This document shows positions 44,439 to 56,074 of a stretch of 64,000 nt of DNA, piece by piece. The notes beneath the pieces were generated by a model. That model ran no database searches and was not told where the DNA came from. It saw nothing but the letters and a program-made list of their open reading frames with translations. Numbering within the stretch: position 1 is the stretch's first letter; each line of letters begins with the position of its first letter. The stretch covers positions 1-64,000 of the forward strand of contig JAOPHQ010004634.1 of assembly GCA_030340625.1 (NCBI GenBank), in the 5' to 3' direction. Source of the stretch: Merluccius polli (Eukaryota; Chordata; Actinopteri; Gadiformes; Merlucciidae). A program made the translations under genes and the position numbers.

Positions 44439-45500
44439 GCGTTCATGAGGTTTTCCCGGAAACAACAGATGACCTTGTCCCTGTTCAGTTGCCGAGTCCA
44501 GTGTCCCGGTGGCTGTGGAGGTGGAGATGTCTGGGGCGTGTTTGTCTTCACTGCATGTCACAGCACTGTAATGGAGAATACATTTGAAGGCCAGTCTTGT
44601 TGTCTTGTACTGTACTGTATCATCACAACATTCCTCCTGCCTTGTAAGACGTCGTACATGACACTCGCCTCAGTGTTAAAACAGAGGGAATCATTTTTAT
44701 TGCCATTTTAGAGTGTTACATTTGCCAGTAATTTCTTTTCTTTCCTTGTTTTCTCTCTTTCCATGGTGCCCTCACCGGACCGCTTCACTGCACTAAATAT
44801 GTCGCCACACACGTGGCATTTGTTTTACCAGCCGATACCTGTACTTTTATCTGGATTATATCAGCTTATACCGCTACGGTACCGCCGTATATAACCCACT
44901 TAACAACATTTTGTGTCGTTACACGTATTTTGTTATCAGCGAGGATGGTGGTCATTTTGCCTGTAACCTCCCAGTACTTCAGTTGGGGTTACGTTTTGAT
45001 GTGATTCACACCAAATCAACAAATCAACTATTTACATGCTAGTTGCCAAACTAGTAAAGGGATAATTATCAGTTAATTATAATTACATGTGGTTACTTCA
45101 ACTTTACCCAGCTATAAGGTTTATAGGTTAAATGTGTACCCAAGCTGAATCAGTGCAGTGTTAAACCAGGCCCAATACCTCTGTATAATGATAACCTATT
45201 GCTTTATGGTAATATTGTTCTATAAGATTTATCGTTGCCTGCCTGCTTCTAATATCTTCAACTTCAACTTGCTAATTTGAGACAGTCTCTTTAAATGTGA
45301 AACTATTCGGTTAGCTATTTGTCTTCTTTATTGTTTTAACGGCAACGTTGCAACATTTTGTGTGCTGTTGGTCTGTGTAATTATAACATCGTTGCTCTAA
45401 TATACCCCATTTATTTATTCTGATTATTTAACCAGCTTTTTAAATGTCTCTTGATCAACACTGTATTATAATATGTAATAAATGATGACTTAAACACACT
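44439..45500 (+). other. tbc1d9b: tbc1d9b 3' UTR
   Basis: AT-rich unique-looking sequence with no sustained reading frame follows the stop codon for about 1 kb and ends at a canonical polyadenylation hexamer at 45477. The gene is tail-to-tail with the minus-strand TLR copy A, whose stop lies at 46207. Confidence 0.7.
45477..45482 (+). promoter_or_regulatory. tbc1d9b: polyadenylation signal AATAAA for tbc1d9b
   Basis: AATAAA within atgtaataaatgatgac, about 1.04 kb after the stop, with a GT-rich downstream element (tttttgtgtttgatg) beginning about 20 bases later. Confidence 0.65.
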
Positions 45501-46206
45501 ACATTTTTGTGTTTGATGTACGAACAAAAGTCAGTGGTCAATCGGACGTGACCTTACTGGGGTCAGGGTTTGGGGCAAGATATGAATATTCATGAGTTAA
45601 ATTCATTGATCCAGTGAGTCCAATCAAAAACCGTCATTCAACTACTAAAGCTTAGGTTTTCATCTTCCTTGATTCATTTTATACACAATATGAAAGAAAA
45701 CATGATTTACACATTGTACAAAAATGATATGAAACAGAAATACATTGTTTCAAGACAAAATTATATATTTGTTGTATTCAATAAAAATATATTTGGTTTA
45801 TCTGCAGGTCCTTGTACATTGAGTATGCAGGTCTTTATACGCCTTAGGAAAGCAGGTAGGCCTAAAAGACCCTCTGACGTTTGCAAAACCATGGCTCAAC
45901 TGGATGTGGTTTTCTTTGGTCGTGTATTTCCTGGATATTTTCTATTTCCTCTACGGACCGTTCACTGTGTAAGTACATTATATACAAAATGTCTTAACAT
46001 TTAGAACATTGAAAATATTGACTTCATGACTCCATAAGTTTTCACACGTTATTACAGCAGCATTTCATTATTTGTATGACTTGAAAAAAACAGTAAAGAC
46101 AGTACAGGGTAAAAAAAAAAGCACAACCAAACTCCTATCTGACTTCACCCTGTGACAAGAAAAATGGCTCTCACCATGGCAGCAGCCAGGTGAGAGCGGC
46201 CTGTAA
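45501..46206. other. intergenic spacer between tbc1d9b and TLR copy A (includes TLR A 3' UTR)
   Basis: No coding sequence supported. From about 45975 the sequence matches 60232 onward: both read ttaacatttagaacattgaa and continue into the TLR 3' flank, so this marks the left limit of the duplicated TLR segment. An A-homopolymer lies near 46112. Confidence 0.6.
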
Positions 46207-49200
46207 CTACAACAGGGCCGGGCCAGACAGGAAGTGTGTGTTGTCATCGTGGCGGTCTCCGCTCTCCAGAGCTCTGTGGACATTCTGCCAGAAGAGGCCG
46301 GGGTGGCGGCCGGCCTGGGGCCAGCTCAGGTAGGTGCTCCTCCTCACCAGCTTCCTCATGCGGTAGTAAGGAGACAGCTGCTGCTCTGGCAGCTCCTCCA
46401 GGAAAAGCAGGATCAACACGTCTTTCTTCTCATCCAGCAGTCGGTGGCTGGAGACGGGACACATCACAACTTGTCTTTCAAGAGCGTAGGGTTGGGCAAT
46501 ATGACCAAAATCTTCTATCCCGATATAGGTCATTTAATATCTCGATAACGATATATATCACAATATGTATTTTCCTTTAAAACCAGGAAAAGGCAAGTAC
46601 TTATGGCATATCAAAATAGCCCTATAGGTCCCACACTCAGAAATCTGAACTAAACCAAAGTGAGAAGGTACGGTTGCTTTCCTCACCTGGCCATCTGGAT
46701 CTCCCTGGAGCACCACTCGCTTTCCAGGTAGTGTCTGCTGATCACACAGATGGTCTTCCTACTGCCATAGATGGCCTCCGTAATGTTCTCCATGATTAAC
46801 CTACCTATGGAACCCATACAGTTCTCTTGACATGTCAAGTGATCATTCACATGGGGTGGGTTGGCTTAATATCATAATCCAAAATATCAGTATCTCTGCC
46901 TGCTTGTGGCTGCTCAGTCTTTTGTACAAACATCCAATTGCTAACAGACACAGGAGAGAAGAGAACCTGCCTCTATTTACTACAGTCACTCTCTTGTAGT
47001 AGACTAATAATGTACTTTAGCCAATGTCACCTGTCATGTATAATCCTTATGATGTATTATTCACGCCTATCAATTTATTGAACGTTGATATATCTAGTAT
47101 CCAGACCGCGGCAGCACGACTCGTGTTCAACCTGCCGAAGTCCTCCCACGTGACCCCTCTCTTCTGCGACCTCCACTGGCTCCCTGTAGCAGCTCATATC
47201 AAATTCAAGACGATGGTAATGACCTACAAGGCTGTCAACGGAACCGCCCCAACCCACCTCCAAGTGTTAGTCAGACCCCACGCCCCGGCTAGAGCCCTCC
47301 GCGCAACTACCTCAGCCCACTGGCTGGTACCGCCATCCCTGAGAGCAAGCAGAGGTCACACAGCCAAGTCACAACTCTTCTCTGTCTTGGCGCCGCTATG
47401 GTGGAACGACCTCCCTGTTGACGTGAGGACTGCAGAGTCGATCACCAGCTTCCGCAAGAGACTGTTACGGACGCCTATGGTTGGCTTTCCCTTTTTGCTC
47501 CCCCTGCTGGAACCATTATGTATTGTGTCACTTTCACCTTGTTCCGTGTGCCCACAGGTTAATTAGAGACGTCGGGCTCCGCCTATAAAAGGACACCTGT
47601 GGGTAGCCTCAGTCTCTCTCTCTCATACAACAGACAACGCGGCTTGTGTGACTGCACCGACTTCTCGTTCGTCTGTTCTCCAAATTACACCCTTGCGAGG
47701 GATCGTAGTTTTTGGGGCCTTTGGCCATTTTTGACCAGTTGCGGAATAAATATCATTGTTTATTATACCCCGTCTTGTGGTCTCGTAATTCATGTTCAGT
47801 CCTTGCCATTGGGCCGTAACATGAATTAATTGGGGCCTCGTAATCCGGTTCTTCTGACTATTTTGTCATTACGTTTGAATTCGGCCTGTTACAGCCTACT
47901 CTCGTCGCGTCATCACAGTAGTCGTACGGATTCCAGCTAGTGTACGGACCAAGGTGAGTGCACCCCGGGTACGCAGAGTTCTGTAGGAAGAGCGACCTGT
48001 TTTTTTTTTCGGGCAATATCCGAGGAGGGGGTACTAGGATGCCTCGAGCTCAGTACGGCCAGAAGATTAGATAGGCGAAGAGCTTTCAGTTTAGGGAGGA
48101 GGGAACTCCGCTGATCCGGTTAACTGCCCTGTCCGTGCACTGCGTTTTCTGTTTTTCTATTGTTATTTTGATTGTGACTTTTTGCGCGTTTTGCGCTTTG
48201 CTTGTGTAGCATTTCTGTGCTGGCCTTAGGTGGCACTTTTTGTACACGGTTTGTGCGTTGCTGTGTGTAACGACTTGTTTTCTCCCCACTGCGTGGCAGT
48301 GATTTGTTTGTGCGCTGCATCGAGCTTTGACCGTAGCTTGATTGTGGTGTACTTTATCTTGTTTAACTTTTGTAAATAATCCTTTTTGATTTCCAGTGTG
48401 TCGTGTGTACGGCATACTTTGAGAGAGAGCACCATTACACCATCTGGTAAACGCCACAATGGCGATGATAAACGAGTTCATTGATAATCCTGATGCGGCA
48501 TTGTTACCGTCATTTACCAAAGACCAGCTGATTGAATTAGCTGCTCATTACAGCGTGACCCTCTCATATGATATTAAGCGCAGAAAACCATCTGTTTTAA
48601 ATGTCTTAATTGACGGTCTAGCTAATAAGGGTATCATCTCTAGGCCAGAGAATCTGCCAGCTCAGCCTGAGGGCTCAGATGATTCCGACGCTCAGCCTGA
48701 TGACGCCCAGGGTGGTCAACCTTCGACTCCTACAAAGCCTCTGAGCAAAGCTCCACCTGTACCTAAGTCTCCCCGTCCCATCTCAAACATTCAAGAGCTA
48801 CAGCTACGCAAGGATCTTGAGGAATTAGAATTGCGTAGGGAGGAATTGGCGTTTCATAGAGCTAAAACTGCAGGAATTGAAGGTACAAGCCCGTGAGCAA
48901 GAGCTTGCTTCTCAGCTAGAGATGGCTAAATTGCAATTGGAGGCTAAAAAAGACAGAGTTGACATTCCATTACGCCCATCATTCGATGTTGCGAGCAGGG
49001 CTCCGAACCGGTTCAAGGAACGAAAACGAAAACCGAAAACGAACGGAATTTTACGAGGAACGGAAATGGAAACGAAAACCAAATGGTCTTCAACTGTTCC
49101 GGAACAGAAACGTTATTCTGAAATCCCCAAAATGGGTTAATAACGTTTTTTTTTCATTCTCTATATACCGTAAAACTTCCAATAAAAGCGGGGTCCCTAA

Positions 49201-52200
49201 TAGACGCAGGGGTGTGGCGACACGTTTTGACAAATAAACACAGGTCTCCAATTGAGGCCGGATCTGGATTTTATCTAAATTATTTCTTGAACGACTTAAG
49301 CCGTTTAGATCACCTACACAAAGATACGGTAACCGTTTAAACGTCTGTCCATATGGACATAACGCACATCGTTAGATCAGTTAGATTCTCCACAGATAAA
49401 TCATTCAGTTCATTTAACACAAACTATGAACACCAACGCATAATTCATCCAGACTTACCGGTAAACAAGAGAGACGGGGAAAAGGTCTGACTTCCAATTT
49501 TTGAAGCGATCATAAAGTCCGTACGGTGTGTGTCCGTTCCTGCATTGTTTATATTCCTTAAGTCCGTAAGGGTCCACCGGTCAAAAGAATCAATGGGTTT
49601 CATTAAATTAATCCGAGTTGTGAATAATATCATGTGTAGTCCGTTGCTCACTGTCTGTTTACTGTCTGTATGCTGGCTGTCGTAAATCTTCCGCTGCCGT
49701 AAAACGACCTTCACGTTCGAGCGTCACCGCGGACCTACGGCCGGCGGGGGTGCCCGCAATCATAGACATATATACATGTATACTATGTATATATGTCTAT
49801 GCCCGCAATAGTAACACAAACACACCGTGGGCCGACGGGGGGGGCGCGCAATAGTAACACACTGCGGGGGGGGGCGCGCAATAGTAACGGCCGACGGGGG
49901 GTGCGCAATAGTAACACCACGGACCTACGGCCGGCGGGGGGGGGGGGGGCGCAATAGTAACACACCGCGGAGGCCCAATAACACTGCCGGAACGTTAAGA
50001 ACGAACGTTATTTTACGTTCCGAACGGTTCAGGAACGATATGTTGGTGGCGGAACGCAAGAACGAAAACGTTAAATATACCGGTTCCGTTCGGAGCGGAA
50101 CGATTGAAAAATAATTTCGTTTTCAAGCCCTGGTTGCGAGGCACACTAAACTTGTTCCTCCGTTTGTCGAAAAGGATGTGGACCGCTATTTTGTCCATTT
50201 CGAACGCGTTGCCACTTCTCTATCATGGCCCAGATATGCTTGGCCACTCCTTCTCCAGTGCGTGCTGGTGGGAAGGGCCCAGCAGGTTTATTCGTCCCTG
50301 TCCGTCGATCAGAGCGCAGATTACGAAGGGGTAAAAGGCGCTATTCTCCGAGCTTATGAACTTGTGCCCGAAGCATATAGGCTGCGTTTCAGGCGCTACC
50401 GTAAGGCAGACAGGCAGACGTTCGTTGAGACCCAAGACCCACCTGTTCAGAGTTCACCGAGACTCAGCTTAGCATCCTTCCTCTAGTACCCCTCCCATTA
50501 AAAAAAAACAAGAAAGAAAACTTTATTCTATGTTTGTATGTCCTGGCACGAGTATCCTCACACTTATCTCTGTTGTATACTAGCAAAGGGTTAACTTAGC
50601 AATTGGGTGAGCTTGAAACTTCTTTACTGTACCAAAAGGCTAGCAATTTACTGTTGCACTTCCTTCCAACAAATGTACTTATTGTAAGTCGCTTTGGACA
50701 AAAGCGTCTGCTAAATGCCCTAAATATAAATGTTAGACAGCTATACTATACAAACTTTGTTCAATGCCGGAGGTATTTCCTGTAATGGCAAAATGTCTAA
50801 GTCTGTAAATGTGAAGATCAGGTCCAATCAGGCAGCCAGCCAGCCCTACCTGGCTGGAAGTCTCTGTGGTGCAGGCAGAGTCTCCAGCCTCGCTCGTCCT
50901 CCAGCACAGGAAGCATCTCCCCGTGGACCCAGGCTTCATCCTTGACGTTGTAGGAAATGAAAGCATCGTAGCGGTAGGGCTCATTTCTCTTCCTCTCCTT
51001 CATGTCATAAAGCAAGGCCATGAGGCGGTAGTAGGCATAGACCAGACGCCAGTGCAGGAAGTGGTAGCCGAAGGCAGTGAGCAGAGTGAGCAGAACCAGG
51101 CTAGTGGTGGAAATGTAGCAGAGGAAGCTGGTGTCCATCCAGCAGGAGTGCATGTTAATGTCCTGGAACATAGTTCCCTTTTTGCTAAAGGGGTACATGC
51201 ACACATACTGGTCAGCCCTAACGACCTGCGTTTGATTGCTGCTCAGCGCCCACAGCAGGAACCCAGAGTTAGAGCAGTCACAGACAAGAGGGTTAACAGA
51301 AAGATCTAGATAAGTCAGGGCCGGGAGGAAATGGAAGATATTGTCATTGATCACAGTTAACTTGTTCTCATTGAGTATCAAACATCTGAGGCTAGTCAGA
51401 TTCACTTGGGCCAGGAAATCCAAATTATTGAGGTTATTCATGGAAAGATCCAGAACCTCTAGCTTTGAGATTGGCTGAAATAGCTCAGGATTTAGGTCTG
51501 AAAGGCCACTTTCTGTTATGGTGAGACTTTTCAGTTGAGGTGTGGATATAAATGTGTCTGTATCTACCTCAGTAAGGTGGAAATTATTAACTGTAAAGTG
51601 CTCTAGATTCTTCATTATTTTAAGAAAATGTATTGGAACATGAAAAGGCATTGAACAATGAATACCTCTACATATTATGTTCAGATTCCTCAAAGAAGAT
51701 AAATTCATCAAGTTTCGGTAATAGTTTGGATCAACATCTTTGTAGCCTTCTGGGACATCCAGATATACTGTGAGATTTCTTAACCACTGCAGTCCGCTTA
51801 AAATATTGTCCATCTGCACTGGCAAAGACAGACTAAGACTTGTAAGATTGTACAATCCTTCAAAAACCTTATTGTGTACATCATCAATTCCATCTAATTC
51901 CAAATGACTAAGTGATTCCAAACTTTTAAAATCTCCTGTTCCAAAATGCCTTATTCGGTTTGTACTCAAATCTAAGAACTCTAATTTCTTAAGACCTATC
52001 TTAAAAGCATTGCCCAATTCCAACAACAAGTTATTATTTAATTTCAAAACTTTTAGATCCTTTTGATTTTGAAAAACACACCCATCTACTTTATCAATGT
52101 AGTTGTTTTCAAGATTTAGTGTTGTGAGTCGTGTTAGGTTGAAGAAATCTAAGCAGCCTAACTCCGTAATTTTGTTGCTGTAAAGATTTAGGATTTGAAG

Positions 52201-53349
52201 AGAGGAGATGCTGTTAAGGACATCAGGCACATTGGAGAGCTTGTTTTCTGCCAAATCCAAGAAACTCAATCGCTTCATTGATTGTATTGAATGACTAGAG
52301 AGATTGGAGATGTCGTTGAAGGGTAGGGACAATTTGGTTATCTGAGAACAGTTGGTCAGCTTTTGGTCAATGTGGACAACAGTGTTATACCTGAAGTCCA
52401 GTGATCTCAAAGAGGGGATACTGCAGACTGTCTTTAAGAGACCTCTGTTGATCCATTTCTCAGTGTGTAACAGCTTCAGATGCACCAGTGAGACCATACT
52501 CTCTAGGAGCTTAATCGTTCCTTTGAAAGAGATGCAATTAAATTCATAATAAAAATGAGTTACATTCCTGAAGAAACGAAACTCGGGTATGTCCATGTCC
52601 ACAGGATTCCTACAGTCAAGGCTCATCTCCTCAAGATGTGGAAAGACAGGTGTTGTGATGCTGAAGATTGTTAAACCATCTGTAGACAATTTTAAAGCCC
52701 TGAGACTAGATGACATGTTCAGAGGCAGATCTTTTGTCTCAAAAGTGCTGAAGGGGTTACTACCAATATTGACATATTCGATGTGTGGTAGTTGTAATAT
52801 GGGTTGAATGTCAGTCATTTCAGTTAGCAGGTTTTCTTCTAAGATCACCGTATGTAAGCTGGGCATTGACACAAAAGCAGAGGGGTGGACAAATATGATT
52901 CGGTTGTGCATGAGGTCCAGCAGTGTGAGCTTCCACAGTCCTTCAAAGAGGTGGTTTGAAAGTTTGGTCAGTTGGTTGGAAGACATGTCAAGTTCCCTCA
53001 GCTCTACCAAATCAATAAAAGATCTGTCTTCAATATGAGCAATTTTATTAAATGGTATATCTAACACTGTAAGGTTCGATAAATACCTGAAGTCATTCTC
53101 ATAAATTGTTTGGATGTGATTGTCACTCAAGCGTAACCATGTCACACCTCTGGGAATGCCATCTGGTACAACTGCCAGTTTTCTTTGCCAACAGTCAACA
53201 TTAATGTCAGCCAAGCTATGCCTATTCTCAGAGAAAGGTATGGTGCAGTTGTTTAGCAAGTAAGCAAATAAAGGATTAAGATAAAGTATGGAAGAAAGAA
53301 GTAAGACAGATACATTTCGTAGAAACCATGGACACCAACATCCCCCCAT
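46207..53349 (-). CDS. Toll-like receptor, TLR11 subfamily (TLR22/TLR23-like), copy A, complete
   Basis: Three coding exons on the minus strand: 53349-50850, 46804-46687 and 46447-46207, in matching phase (1, then 0-plus-2), total 952 codons and stop. Exon 1 starts with a hydrophobic signal peptide (SVLLLSSILYLNPLFAYLL), then an LRR N-cap and about twenty-plus leucine-rich repeats, an LRR C-cap with CDCSNSG, a transmembrane helix (about 741-760, TTSLVLLTLLTAF) and the start of the TIR domain (box 1 YDAFISYN at about 794; box 2 LCLHHRDFQPG). Exon 2 encodes IMENITEAIYGSRKTICVIS and WCSREIQMA. Exon 3 gives LLDEKKDVLILLFLEELPEQ, MRKLVRR and box 3 LFW. Family knowledge: such receptors sense microbial nucleic acid or other ligands and signal through MyD88- or TRIF-type adaptors. 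The exact paralogue (TLR22, TLR23 or TLR13-like) cannot be fixed by eye. Intron 1 is 4 kb and full of transposons. Confidence 0.9.
47090..47462 (+). mobile_element. L2-type LINE fragment, RT C-terminal end, in TLR A intron 1 (part 1)
   Basis: Encodes IQTAAARLVFNLPKSSHV, LFCDLHWLPVAAHIKF and the WWNDLPVDVRTAESITSF block typical of the end of the L2/CR1-group reverse transcriptase. The reading is cut at 47462 by an LTR insertion and resumes at 50427. The same fragment, uninterrupted, sits in TLR B intron 1, so it predates the gene duplication. It lies antisense to the TLR gene. Confidence 0.85.
47463..47821 (+). repeat. 5' LTR of the gypsy-type fragment
   Basis: 359 bp starting TGTTACGG and ending CCGTAACA, a perfect 8-bp terminal inverted repeat. 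Inside are a TATA box (tataaaa at 47583) and AATAAA at 47745, in the order expected for U3-R-U5. Confidence 0.85.
48459..50426 (+). pseudogene. retrotransposon gag-like remnant, frameshifted and split by a hAT insertion
   Basis: The N-terminal part opens at 48459 and reads about 140 codons with an ELQLRKDLEELELRREEL coiled-coil-like segment, then shifts frame near 48880. A capsid-like part resumes after the hAT element at 50133 (YFVHFERVATSL; AILRAYELVPEAYR) and stops at the deletion junction. Non-functional. No protease, reverse transcriptase or envelope is present. Confidence 0.75.
48996..50132. mobile_element. hAT-type nonautonomous element nested in the gag remnant
   Basis: 1,137 bp, left end cagggctccgaacc, right end ttcaagccctg, flanked by the 8-bp duplication gttgcgag at 48988-48995 and 50133-50140. 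The interior has aacggaacgaaaacg-type subterminal words and a short G-rich tandem repeat with gcaatagtaacac at about 49800-49985. No transposase. Confidence 0.9.
50427..50735 (+). mobile_element. L2-type LINE fragment (part 2) with 3' tail
   Basis: Resumes at gacccacctgttcagagttc and ends with gtaagtcgctttggacaaaa and gcgtctgctaaatg, the conserved 3' tail of fish L2-group LINEs and their SINE partners. Matches 61757-62056 in TLR B. Confidence 0.85.
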
Positions 53350-53658
53350 GGTCTTCTTATAGTTGTCACTGTCAGGTCCGTTTGGTAGTTATTGTGCACT
53401 GGAGTGAAAAAAAAAGGTATTAACTATTTATTCATTTAGCAGTGAATTCAGATACTATATTCAGGTATAGGTATTTTGCTCTAGGTTGCCTACACTGTGG
53501 ACCTTGGGGATCAAACCCAATAGGGTTCACGTGGGAGTTGAACACCCTAGTCACTGCACTCTTCATCTGGTAAATGCAGGGGTTAAAGCAAAAAAAAATC
53601 ATCTGACTGAAAATTTATTTAGGTATCACTTTGGGTCATGGCCGCATACTGCCTCGAT
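53350..53658. other. upstream flank of TLR copy A
   Basis: Probable promoter or 5' UTR side of the minus-strand TLR gene. A pyrimidine run followed by an AG near 53400 (minus strand) could be an acceptor for a leading noncoding exon. No TATA box recognised. Confidence 0.3.
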
Positions 53659-53981
53659 GGTAACACTTTACAATAAGGTACGCAAAACGCGGGTAGTTAC
53701 TGAGGAACGAATGAGTAACGAATGATGAACGACCAGGGGCCTAACTGGGGCCCTAACTGGGGCCCTAACTGGGCCCTAAGTGACAGTTACTCAGTAACTA
53801 CTGAGGAATTACTGGTAAATAGACTAGGGGACTACTGTATTCGTTACTGAGTAACTGTCACTTAGGGCCCAGTTAGGGCCCCAGTTAGTGCCCAGTTAGG
53901 GCTCTGGTCGTTCATCATTCGTTACTCAATCGTTCCTCAGTAACTACCCACGTTCTGCGTACCTTATTGTAAAGTGTTACC
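53659..53981. mobile_element. Palindromic MITE, 323 bp, hAT-like
   Basis: Ends ggtaacactttacaataagg and its reverse complement, flanked by the 8-bp duplication gcctcgat at 53651-53658 and 53982-53989. The whole element is a long imperfect palindrome with ggggccctaactgg repeats in the centre and could fold as one hairpin. Confidence 0.9.
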
Positions 53982-53989
53982 GCCTCGAT

Positions 53990-54047
53990 ATTTAAACACC
54001 ACGTGGTCCATTATCCCTTCTAGTTCAAAGCCAGGGCATGAAACCAG

Positions 54048-54102
<55 letters not shown>

Positions 54103-55799
54103 CCATCAAAAGTGCAGTAAAAGCAGTAAAAGTGGGCATTAAACTGTATAACTGTTTTGAAAAAAAGGGGAAAAAAGGCCGACATATGCCGACACAATTT
54201 GCAGCCGGCGCTCGGAAAAGATGAGCCACACATTTAGAAACAATTGCATGAACTATCTAAAAGAAATACCTTAGTCAGAAAACATATATGTGGCTGAACT
54301 TTTTGTTAAAATGTCACATTTATGGAAATATTTAAAATGTTGGAGCGGCTGGCTTGACCACGCGAAACCGAGACGGCTGTCTTGACCGCAGTACGCGATC
54401 GGTCATTAATCAATAATCGTATTTAACCGTATAACTGCACACAACTTTATTTAAAAGCAATCAAATGGAAAACATGTGTGTTTGTATTTTGGTGTCCGGT
54501 GCGTGTGGATGTGCGGCTCCTCCGGCGGAGCGGTTCATGTTAATAGCAGAGTCCGGGAGGGTTCACCTTCACGGCGTAGTTACGAGGGATGTGCGACTAT
54601 CGTCTTAAAAAATACTAAAGTGTTTTTTAAAGTTAGAAAGATATTAGATATTCAACCGATATTCACGCTCCGAATTACAGCGATCAGACACGGGGAACTA
54701 AAGCCGCGATCACCGGACACCGCTTCAAGACTCACAGTATGCAACACAACGTCCTTTTGATCGATAACAATATAAATTGATCGACACATTTCTTAACCCG
54801 ATCATCGATTAATTATGCCCATCCCTAGTAGCAACACTTCTTTCTACTTTTGAAATAAAAAAAATAAACATTTTGGTCATACCTGATCGAGGAGCATCTC
54901 AAAGTGCATAAAAACAAACTAGTGCACATTAGTAGTAACGTTTGTTGTTTTCTGTAGCTCTCTCTTGGGCTGTGCATGAACGCACCATTGTAGTACAGCT
55001 CCGTACTATTGAAATATTAAGAATGCTATGCTATATATTAAGAACGCTATGCTAAAAGGCCCAAACGGTATCCCACAATAGTAAAAGGCCCAAACGGTTA
55101 CTTAGAGCTAGAATAGCAGGGTCACGATAGACATTCACATTGTTTATGAATACTTCACCCTTCCCCCACATGTGAGCCAGTCCAAAACCAGACATAGTGA
55201 TCATTGTTTATAGGCTCCCCTCCCCTCACAGAGAATCCCTTGCGCACCCAGATGTAACAAAAATGTCCAGGGGAGTAGCAGGTGATAAGCGCTACTGCCT
55301 GAGACTGAGAGCCATGTTAATCAGAGCGCTTGGTGATGTCACGCGGCCCAAACCTCGCACATCTTAGGCGGGGGAGGCCCGGTCAAAATGGGCACTGCGA
55401 CTCAGCCTCCCCATGAAAGACGGGGGAAGCCAATTAAAGATGCCCTGCTATCCAACTTCAAACTAGAACTTGCCCTTTTTGAACCAAAAAGTATCCATGT
55501 ATCCGCTCATGATGTCATCCCCCCTGGCCGAACCTGCCCTTTAATCTATATAGCCCCAAGGGACCTGAGACTCAGGGCTCACAATCAGCAGAACTTCTCA
55601 GGAGGCGAAGCTCTTTGCGACACCCGCGGTATATTTATTATTAGGCCTATATGCTTTTACTCGTTGACTTTGATTAGCTTTGATTAAGAATAAATCTATT
55701 CAGTTTAATTCAGTTTATATCTCTTTATTTACTCCTCAATTTTGATCTGATACCTTAAAGGGCCCGGTCCGTTGTTAGCCTAGAATAGGCCTTAGATTT
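53990..55799. other. intergenic DNA between the TLR copies, no gene; (TA)n and hAT-like debris
   Basis: (TA)n at about 54053-54100. The segment at 54640-54725 (gatattcaaccgatattcac) resembles 21465-21545 (gatattcaacagatattcac), so both belong to one dispersed family. At 54800-54830 gattaattatgcccatccct looks like a hAT-type terminus. Nothing coding is supported. Confidence 0.45.
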
Positions 55800-56074
55800 T
55801 TCTCCCAACAGTACTGTACGATGCACCAAACTGCGCGTTTGCACGGGTCCCTCTCCTGAGATCCCTCTGGAAAGTTTGCGCGGAAAGTCGGGTGTTTCTC
55901 AACGTGGTGCCTCCGCACGCTGTAGTCTTTCAGACCCGCGACACACTCATTACAAATTAAACACATCGGTTTGGCATTTAAACTAGGCGGTAACATAAAT
56001 AAATATTTATCCGTCCAGGGGTTAAACCGACGGTTTTCATTTTCAATTGTACGTTTCTGCTTTGAGAAAAACAT
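55775..56074 (-). pseudogene. transposase-derived zinc-finger fragment (hAT/Charlie-like, GTF2IRD2/SPIN-DOC type)
   Basis: Minus-strand reading frame of about 90 residues with the pattern FNPWTDKYLFMLPPSLNA, CLICNECVA, RRHHVEKHPTF and FPEGSQERD. This C-x2-C ... H-x4-H finger heads many vertebrate hAT-derived proteins. Nothing recognisable follows, so it is an isolated N-terminal exon remnant. Confidence 0.7.

Larger units (their letters stand above)
47463..50426 (+). mobile_element. Ty3/gypsy-type LTR retrotransposon fragment (5' LTR, leader, broken gag) in TLR A intron 1
   Basis: Inserted in the L2 fragment and absent from copy B. It contains a complete 5' LTR, a leader with a probable primer-binding site starting tggggcctcg at 47831, and a broken gag region. 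Pol and the 3' LTR are missing. The right junction shares gagac with the target (47458-47462 and 50427-50431). An 1.1-kb hAT element is nested inside the gag region. Confidence 0.82.

Noticed and set aside
45669..46004. 111-residue plus-strand frame after tbc1d9b
   Set aside because: AT-rich spacer with no similarity; it lies in the duplicated TLR 3' flank only in part and is not conserved at 60.2 kb.
46234..46580. Plus-strand frames over TLR exon 3 in both copies
   Set aside because: Antisense of the TIR-coding exon; no independent evidence of a gene.
50866..51309. 147-residue plus-strand frame opposite the TLR A exon 1 (and its twin at 62055-62630)
   Set aside because: Antisense shadows of the TLR C-terminal coding region, conserved only because the TLR sequence is.
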